From the NCBI GenBank assembly GCA_024529925.1, contig JAFEUB010000736.1:1066501-1130500 (forward strand): 64,000 nt of DNA. Direction: 5' to 3'. This stretch comes from Ophthalmolycus amberensis (taxonomy: Eukaryota; Chordata; Actinopteri; Perciformes; Zoarcidae). A program made the position numbers and the translations under genes. The notes beneath the pieces were generated by a model. The model had not been told where the DNA came from and searched no databases. It saw only the letters and a list, made by a program, of their open reading frames with translations. Positions 58,701-64,000 of the stretch are shown piece by piece. Within the stretch, counting starts at the first letter, position 1, and each line of letters begins with the position of its first letter.

Positions 58701-61183
58701 CGATGAGGAATCAGGCCGATCAGTATTCTTTGACTTACCCAAGCAGGCAGATCCATTGAGGTTCTGCTCATAGCCTTCATCACAGACGCATCCCCCTACA
58801 GGAACCATCCACTCCCCTTCAGCATTGCAGTGCATTCGAGGGGCCGTGCCTCCCTGTGCTTTACTGTGGGGGACACATGTCCCGCTCAGGGGAACTAAGG
58901 CAGTCGGCTCAGCCCCTGAGGGAGTTGCAGGGTAGGATGCCAAGTACGCGCTGGTGGCCGGACAGCGCCGATAGAAGACTGACACACCCATGAGGGAAAC
59001 ACAAGCTCCACTGTCAACGACAGCCAGGACGAATCTGAAACAAGGGTCATATGTTAAGATGGGGGACATTTAGTCCCGTGGGAGTGATGATGTTAGTAAA
59101 ACATGAGCAACCTAGTGAAGCACACAGTGATGATTACCCATTGCGTGTGAGTGGGGCAAAGCTGCGCGTCTTGATGTTGATTCGGCTGTATCTGTTGGGC
59201 TGATACTGGTGAGGTGAACTGGGCTCCACCTTGGAGAAACTCTTATCAGCCGCGATGGTGTCGATCTTCACCCAACCCTCCCTGGTCTCCTTCTCTCCGT
59301 TGGACGGCTGTGGGGAGGAAAGAGCAGCGTGGACAGCAGCCGGTGGAGGGAAAGATAATTTGCGGTCAAGAGAAAACAAATTAGCATGGAGAGAATGTGT
59401 GAGAGGAAGGACGGAGGTCAATAAAAGGAAGACGATGGATGTTAAAATGAGCTGGTTGATAGGAAATATACAGTGTATCTAACTAAAATGGAAGGAGTCT
59501 CTGTCTGCATGTCTGACCTTCGATTTACTCAACAGCCCTTCATCCAATCGACTGCACACTTGGCGGGTGTATTGCTGAGGATTCAAGGAAGTGCAGCGTC
59601 GAGTGGACCTCTTTAGAACCACGGGACATATTTATTAGTGCGTTATGTACACACTGTGTGGAGTATTAAGAGAGGACCCCTGTTACTCCCCCAAACAGCA
59701 TGCTGGGTACATCTCGCTCTCCCTCGCTCGCTACAATATTAAATGTTACCCCGCTGACCAGCACGCTGTTCATCTTGCTCTCTGTTGATCATTACAGTAT
59801 ATTCAACAGCAGATAAAGAAAGAGAGACCGGAGATCTACGGACACATGTATTAGTCATTTTCTCATCCGATCGTCTTCGCGCTTGGCAAATGTAGATCTT
59901 GAGATCTACGGGACATATTTACTAGTAGCGTGTTACGAAGTGCACACTCACTGTGTAGTTTATTGAGGGGACCACTATTAAATGCTACACCACTGAACAG
60001 CATGCAGCAATACCGGAGGCCAAGCAACCAGCCCGATCCGAACGGGCACATTTTGCAAGGTCACTGCACTAGTAAAATCAAAAACTAATTAAAGAAAAGG
60101 GGAAATGACATGATGAAATACAAGCTCAGACTTTGTTGTATTTGTCCTCGGCACATGAATAATTAGAAGAGTAAACGTTGACTTGTATATATGCAGGTCC
60201 CAGTCGGGGTTCGTGCTCAAGTCCCCGTGATGACTTTCAGCGCTGCAGTGCTTCCTGACTCTTCTGTGACTCTCGTCTGATTCCTCATCAGGCTTTGATT
60301 TACATTTTTTAAAAGCATCTCACTTCCCTAAGAAGAAATGCATTCATACAAATGCTGCATCCCTCCCACTGTGACTGCGACTGCACATGTAGCTCAGGCA
60401 ATTCAGACTCGGCAGCTCAAAATGTGACTAGCAATGTGACTAAATGCATAAATAAACAAAACATTTTTGGACAGTCAGTGTGAGTCACTTAAAGCCAGGC
60501 TTCATCGACAGCACATGAGGTTCAGAGAGCTTCCTGCAATGAGTGTAAAATGGTCACAGTTGTATATTTTATGCCTTAAAGATATAATTAGTGGGACTGA
60601 AGTGACATTTCCGGAGACCGCAGTGGCACATTTTAGCATTTTGTAAACCACAGTCCTCAACAAGTATGTGCTTCACACCAGTGTTTCATTCTCAGCTTTT
60701 CTTGACAAGCCCAACAAGAATCAGGATGATTATACAATTACTCCTTGTCGTGAGATGATGGGAGGTTTTGGAGTAACATGAGCACAACATCAATAGAAAT
60801 TGCATTTTACTTTGCTTTATGACTCTTTCTGGTGAAGTAAATAGCTGGGAAAGAGGGTCTGTTGAACTGCAATGATCTGGATTCAAACTGGGGCCGGTGT
60901 TTTGCCTCACCTCAGCTGCCCAGGTCCTCTCCAGCTCTCTCTGTGAGTCGGCCTGTTTGTAGTACAGGGTGAGTGTCTCTCGGCAGGTGGGTGACGGTGA
61001 TCGAAGGCTGGCGCAGTCACGCACCGAGAAACGCAGCGTGACGAACACCCGTGGAGCAGAGTGGCGTAACAGGAAGGGCGTAGCCAACCAGTTGTCTTGA
61101 ATACGGGGATTTTGGTTGACGTTACAGACCTCGAAGGTTCGTATGAGCTTCCCCCGGTCGTCCAGGACACTGACCTCATCCCA
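41946..61183 (-). CDS. ephb6: Ephrin type-B receptor 6, 5' end outside the window
   Basis: Eph-family receptor for membrane-bound ephrins. Seventeen coding exons seen: 61183-60911, 59307-59138, 59034-58739 (ligand-binding domain and start of Cys-rich region), 48955-48800 (Cys-rich), 48454-48183, 47623-47542, 46784-46660, 46559-46397 (two fibronectin III domains), 45877-45763 (membrane helix), 45652-45597, 45158-45041 (juxtamembrane), 44944-44697, 44606-44388, 44297-44148, 43349-43165 (kinase), 43041-42883, 42051-41946 (SAM, ending GQVEV, a PDZ ligand). EphB6 is supported by [35 protein letters not shown], the C-terminus and the neighbouring trpv6. The exons before WDEVSVLDD, encoding the signal peptide and domain start, are not found and probably lie past 64000. 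One extra base near 45129 breaks the frame in the juxtamembrane exon. Confidence 0.87.
42075..42097. repeat. G23 homopolymer upstream of the last ephb6 exon
   Basis: C23 on the minus strand, about 25 bases before the TTTTTCAG acceptor of the final ephb6 exon. Confidence 0.9.
45597..48955 (-). CDS. ephb6: ephb6 Cys-rich, fibronectin III and transmembrane exons
   Basis: From 48955 down: the Cys-rich exon (ACPVGYFKSVAGSVPCSVCP), first FN3 (SWEYESADGGVSLRW and a CRICPS...CSWCG segment) and its second half (QAMNEVSALSPF), second FN3 (DSITLSWPQPDRPNGDILEY, RNERGYGPYSNTIYF), a membrane helix (GGAAFLLVVAAIVVVVVF) and a small juxtamembrane exon (RRRESPYSDRLQRYISNR). Exon phases all join without gaps and correspond one-to-one with the usual Eph gene structure. 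Confidence 0.85.
47382..47459. repeat. (GA)n(CA)n compound microsatellite
   Basis: GA run with a few interruptions followed by CA, in the ephb6 intron between exons 47542-47623 and 46660-46784. Confidence 0.95.
50190..50375. repeat. Common teleost 'ctaagctaagctaacc' repeat
   Basis: Contains AGCCAAGGCTAGCTTTGCCC, CCAGACTTTGTGCTAAGCC, AACCAGCTGCTGGCTTTAGC, AATGGACAGATGTGAGAGC and ACCCAAAAATGTCTAACTAT. This chain is a very frequent dispersed repeat in percomorph fish. Confidence 0.6.
50602..50695. repeat. (CT)n(CA)n compound microsatellite
   Basis: Roughly 50 bases of CT with a few CG interruptions, then about 40 bases of CA. Confidence 0.95.
52743..52782. repeat. (CT)n microsatellite
   Basis: CT dinucleotide run of about 40 bases in the large ephb6 intron. 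Confidence 0.95.
53595..53770. repeat. Probable dispersed teleost repeat
   Basis: Contains AAATGCTCCACTAGTCTCTA, GGTGTCTGTCTGCTCTGTGG, AAATAGTAAACAGCGG and AGCTTTTTCTGCTGGAATC. The chain resembles a frequent percomorph repeat; the class is unknown. Confidence 0.4.
55855..55950 (-). repeat. Fragment of the two-unit teleost repeat, reversed
   Basis: The reverse complement contains ATATCTGAACAACTATTGGA and TAGATTGGCATGAAATTTGG, matching the family annotated at 39985-40310. Confidence 0.5.
58739..61183 (-). CDS. ephb6: ephb6 ligand-binding-domain exons
   Basis: Three exons (61183-60911, 59307-59138, 59034-58739) encode the ephrin-binding jellyroll: WDEVSVLDDRGKLIRTFEVC, CRETLTLYYKQAD, then GWVKIDTIAADKSFSK, then GFVLAVVDSGACVSLMGVSV, and the first Cys-rich segment CVCDEGYEQNLNGSACLA. 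In most vertebrate Eph genes this whole stretch, starting at the conserved WEEVS, is one exon of roughly 650-700 bases. Here two introns (60910-59308 and 59137-59035) interrupt it. All three pieces join in phase with normal splice sites. Confidence 0.82.
59620..60010. repeat. Diverged tandem repeat in an ephb6 intron
   Basis: ACGGGACATATTTATTAGTG near 59622 recurs as ACGGGACATATTTACTAGTA near 59909. Each is followed by a CACACTGTGTGGAGT / CACTCACTGTGTAGTTT block, GAGGACC / GGGACC, ATTAAATG plus TACNCC, and GCATGC / CACGCT. A shorter third unit (GAGATCTACGGACACATGTA) starts near 59831. Spacing of about 290 bases suggests a duplicated unit or a mobile-element remnant. Confidence 0.5.
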
Positions 61184-62932
61184 CTGAGAGAGACAGAAAC
61201 AATATTATGAGCTTTGTGTAAACCCAACTTTGTAAAAGAGAAACATGATCTTAAGCAGGGAGCTCTGCAATACGCTCGTGTAAACTCTAAAAACCCTGCT
61301 GTGTTTATGGTTTGTCCACAGTTCAGATTCATCCTTATATCTCTAAAGATAGTTTACATCTCTCAAGGTAAATATTGAACATATTGCCGGTGTTGCTGAC
61401 ATGTGGGCCCTGTCCTTTACTAACATCACACACTGTTGTTTGACATCTTTATCACTGGTGAGATAAGTATAATAGAGTGTTTGATTTGTTCTGATATAAC
61501 ACAAACACTATTGTTGAATCTGTAAGTGAAAGCTGTTCTTTTACTGTCCCCAGTGAAGTAGGTCATCTCTATCTCCTAGTTATCCACTATAGACTTTCCT
61601 ATGTCTAATTAGGTAATCAATGATTATAAAACCAGTAGTTAATTAAATCACTTGAGCCATTCATTTAGAACACTTGTTCAAGTGTTACAGAAAAACTGTA
61701 ATAATCAAGAGACAATTATTTTCTACCAAAACACAAAACACATTTCCTCTCTTCTACTGGAATCGAACCATTTAGATCATTTCAGTTTCATGTGTCTACT
61801 GTTTATGGTGCGAGAGCGAGTTATATTTAAACTAAATAGATGATGTTGGGATTTCCCAATTGAATGTGTTACAGTAGTATAATTATGTATTATAATAACA
61901 ATAATTCAGTTTCATAATGTGACAGGTGGTTCGTTTTTCTCTTGCACTAGTTTGGCATTTGCATGTGTATCACTGTTCACATGTGACAGGTGGCAGACAC
62001 TTGTGTGTCTGACTTGTGGCAGCTGTTGTGTAATAAAACGAGCAGATTTTGTCATATTTTAGGGACTCTGAATACTTCTAGATGCACAAATGGATTGGGG
62101 CATGAGTTTTGTAGCTTCATGGAGAAAAAAAAACGAGCAGCGCAGAGACACGGCTCTGAATGAGACTCAGTCAGTTGAGTCAAAATGTAAATGTAGGCGA
62201 GGGGTTTAGTTTCACCAATTATACAGTACGGTGCCTCCAAGGATGAAAAGGCTCTGCTTTAAGCCTGTGTAGCCCGAAGTGACAAGCAGGGCCTTTTCTG
62301 TTGTAACACAGAGGAATTATGCATTAGGCCTCATCATCAGTATTCTCTATGCAACAATGGCAATGGACAAAAGGTCCTGACGCCCTATCAGAGAGCATTT
62401 GGTATTTGTGTGTTTCTGTGTTTGTGCATGTTAGTGTATCTCTGCGTGCTCATGTCTCTTTCTCTGTGTGGTTCTGACAGCCAGTATGAACAGAAACCTT
62501 TGTAGCATCACACATGAGGGAGTGCATTCATATTTGGTCCAATTGGAATAATGATAAGATCAGTGAGCAGATAGAAAGAGTCTGAGGCGCTGTCAGTCTA
62601 ATGGAGTGAAAGGACAGTTTTCTCTCTCCCGGGCCGTGATTGACTCCCTGTCAGACATGGGGATGAGGGGAATCGGGTGGAGGGAACAACAGAGAGCACA
62701 TGGTGGGACGAAGGGATGCAGATGGGGAGCAGGGGCTCAGAGAATAGTGGGCGAGTAGTAAACAGAGAGTGTATGTGTGTGAGGTGGCTGCAGCAAAAGC
62801 CTGACCATGTGGCAAAAGGCTTAGACTTTCAGGTAGAGAGAGCAGCCGCTGGTATCTGTGTGTGGTATTGCGTGCAGTTTGCTCCTGTACCTTGGTGAAA
62901 AAAACCAGCTTTCATTTGTTTTCTGACCTCAA

Positions 62933-62954
62933 CCCCCCCCCCCCCCCCCCCCCC
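62933..62954. repeat. C22 homopolymer
   Basis: Uninterrupted run of 22 C in the upstream ephb6 intron. Confidence 0.9.
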
Positions 62955-63234
62955 ACCTCTTCCCTCCCTTCCCTATTTCTCACTGTCTCATTTTCTCCCT
63001 CTCTTATGAAGAAAGAAAGGGGGGAGGGGGGGAAACGTGGCAGATTGGGGAGGAGGGGTGGAAAGAAGAAAAAAATAGGGACGACTCATCTTCGTGATTT
63101 AATTTGAACCGAAATGCCAGAGAGCCACGCAATCTCTCCAGTGACAGAGCACTGGGAGGGGCAAGGCCCCGGACGCACACACAAACACGTAGAAGCAGAG
63201 AAAAAGACGCACACATACCCAAAGACATATGCAT

Positions 63235-63237
<3 letters not shown>

Positions 63238-63283
<46 letters not shown>
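63238..63283. repeat. (CA)n microsatellite
   Basis: CA dinucleotide run of about 46 bases. It produces the Cys-Val and Thr-His open frames on either strand. Confidence 0.95.
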
Positions 63284-63285
<2 letters not shown>

Positions 63286-64000
63286 GGAGGAGTAGTGTGT
63301 GAAACATGGGGAGGGCAAAAAGACTACAGTAAGAAGTCGACAGTCTGCTGGTTTGACACTGAGGGGAAATAAGCGGCCGAGTGGATATTGAGTTTGGGGG
63401 GATGAAAGGAAGAATATGAAGCAGAGACCTAGTGGCTCTGGGACTGTGAAGGGCAAAGGGAGGAAAGATTAAAAGAAGGAGAGAGAGGCAGAGACAAAGA
63501 AGCAGAGGGGCTGCCTGTCGGTACATTAAAAGAATGGAGAGACGGCAAGAAGAAGCAGGAGGAGAGTGCAGAAAAAGAGCCTCAAGCACAAGAAAAGATG
63601 GGATGTGAAAAGAAAAGTGAGGAAAGGGTTAAAAAAAGAACACACACACACACAACCTCCCTTTTTCTCTCCCCCTCTTTTGGTCTGTCTTTCTACTTCT
63701 CTCAGCTTGATGCCCCAGGTCAAATAACCATATCTCCATCTCAGAACCACTTCTCATCCAGGGACCATAAAAAAAGAACTCATGCAAATGCTTTACTTGC
63801 TGAAAGCACCCCCCCCCCCCCGCCACACACACACACACCAATGGATGGTCTCCTATTAGCAGCTGCCATCATGGTTCACGAATTCCTAACACACATGGGG
63901 CCCTAATTAATCAAACATCATGTACAATTACGGAGGCCAGGCTGGGGTGATAATGACAGCGCATACAGTTAAACTATAGTGTGAGGTGAGATAAAAGGCT

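Larger units (their letters stand above)
48956..58738 (-). other. Ten-kilobase ephb6 intron
   Basis: Separates the two Cys-rich-region exons. It contains a CT/CA microsatellite (50602-50695), a CT microsatellite (52743-52782), C-tracts (51693-51705, 57556-57569) and dispersed repeats (50190-50375, 53595-53770, 55855-55950). No nested gene is supported; the open frames are short and lack family features. Non-repetitive stretches such as 56880-57140, with several TAAT/ATTA motifs, could be regulatory. Confidence 0.6.
61184..64000 (-). other. Upstream ephb6 intron, gene continues off the window
   Basis: Searched on the minus strand for the short Eph exon encoding an E-L-G-W type motif and for a signal peptide; neither is visible, so they should lie beyond 64000. 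The segment holds a C22 tract (62933-62954), a C13 tract (63809-63821), a CA microsatellite and purine-rich simple sequence. Long open frames here are products of these simple repeats. Confidence 0.5.

Noticed and set aside
63004..63589. Overlapping minus-strand open frames with Cys-Val runs and hydrophobic stretches
   Set aside because: Created by the CA microsatellite at 63238-63283 and by flanking purine-rich sequence; no signal peptide joins ephb6 in phase.
1..64000. tRNA, rRNA, CRISPR, integron, phage or operon features
   Set aside because: None seen. The gene structure, splice sites and repeats are those of a vertebrate chromosome.

Overview
The window is vertebrate nuclear DNA, most likely from a percomorph-type teleost. 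Genes are split into short GT..AG exons, microsatellites and interspersed repeats are dense, and every recognisable protein has a vertebrate family match. I see no bacterial, phage, plasmid or CRISPR-like features. Gene models below were built by hand from splice sites, reading phase and family motifs.

Layout, left to right: (1) m6pr, minus strand, 308-3952, cation-dependent mannose-6-phosphate receptor, with its poly(A) signal at 26-31 and a CACGTG-containing promoter region at 4250-4350. (2) A repeat-bearing intergenic region, 4.4-7.5 kb. (3) arhgef5, plus strand, 8913-19565, a Rho-GEF with a huge Arg/Glu/Asp-rich N-terminal exon and a DH-PH-SH3 core. (4) A GABARAP-like Atg8 gene, plus strand, 22732-24388, with a likely non-coding first exon near 20.57-20.73 kb. 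(5) A type II C-type-lectin-like receptor, plus strand, 25282-30517, with two alternative first exons. (6) trpv6, minus strand, 31230-37360, complete in 16 coding exons. (7) ephb6, minus strand, 41946-61183 and continuing beyond the right edge (signal-peptide exons not found).

The gene order joins neighbours that lie in two human regions: TRPV6-EPHB6 (with ARHGEF5 further along) on 7q34-35, and M6PR, GABARAPL1 and the killer-cell lectin-like genes on 12p13. The lectin beside a GABARAP gene resembles the mammalian NK-complex arrangement. The genes do not form one pathway, although m6pr and the Atg8 gene both serve the lysosome/autophagy system.

The most important caveat is that four of the six genes (m6pr, arhgef5, the GABARAP-like gene, ephb6) each carry exactly one apparent +1 frameshift in an otherwise intact coding sequence. 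Removing one base restores in-phase models of expected length (279, 1804 and 117 residues for the three complete ones). The pattern fits leftover single-base insertions in the assembly better than pseudogenisation, but only read data can decide.

I did not find a clearly new biological system. The best leads are the ITAM-spaced tail and alternative first exons of the lectin receptor, an EphB6 that keeps the catalytic kinase motifs lost in mammals, and two apparently extra introns in the EphB6 ligand-binding domain.
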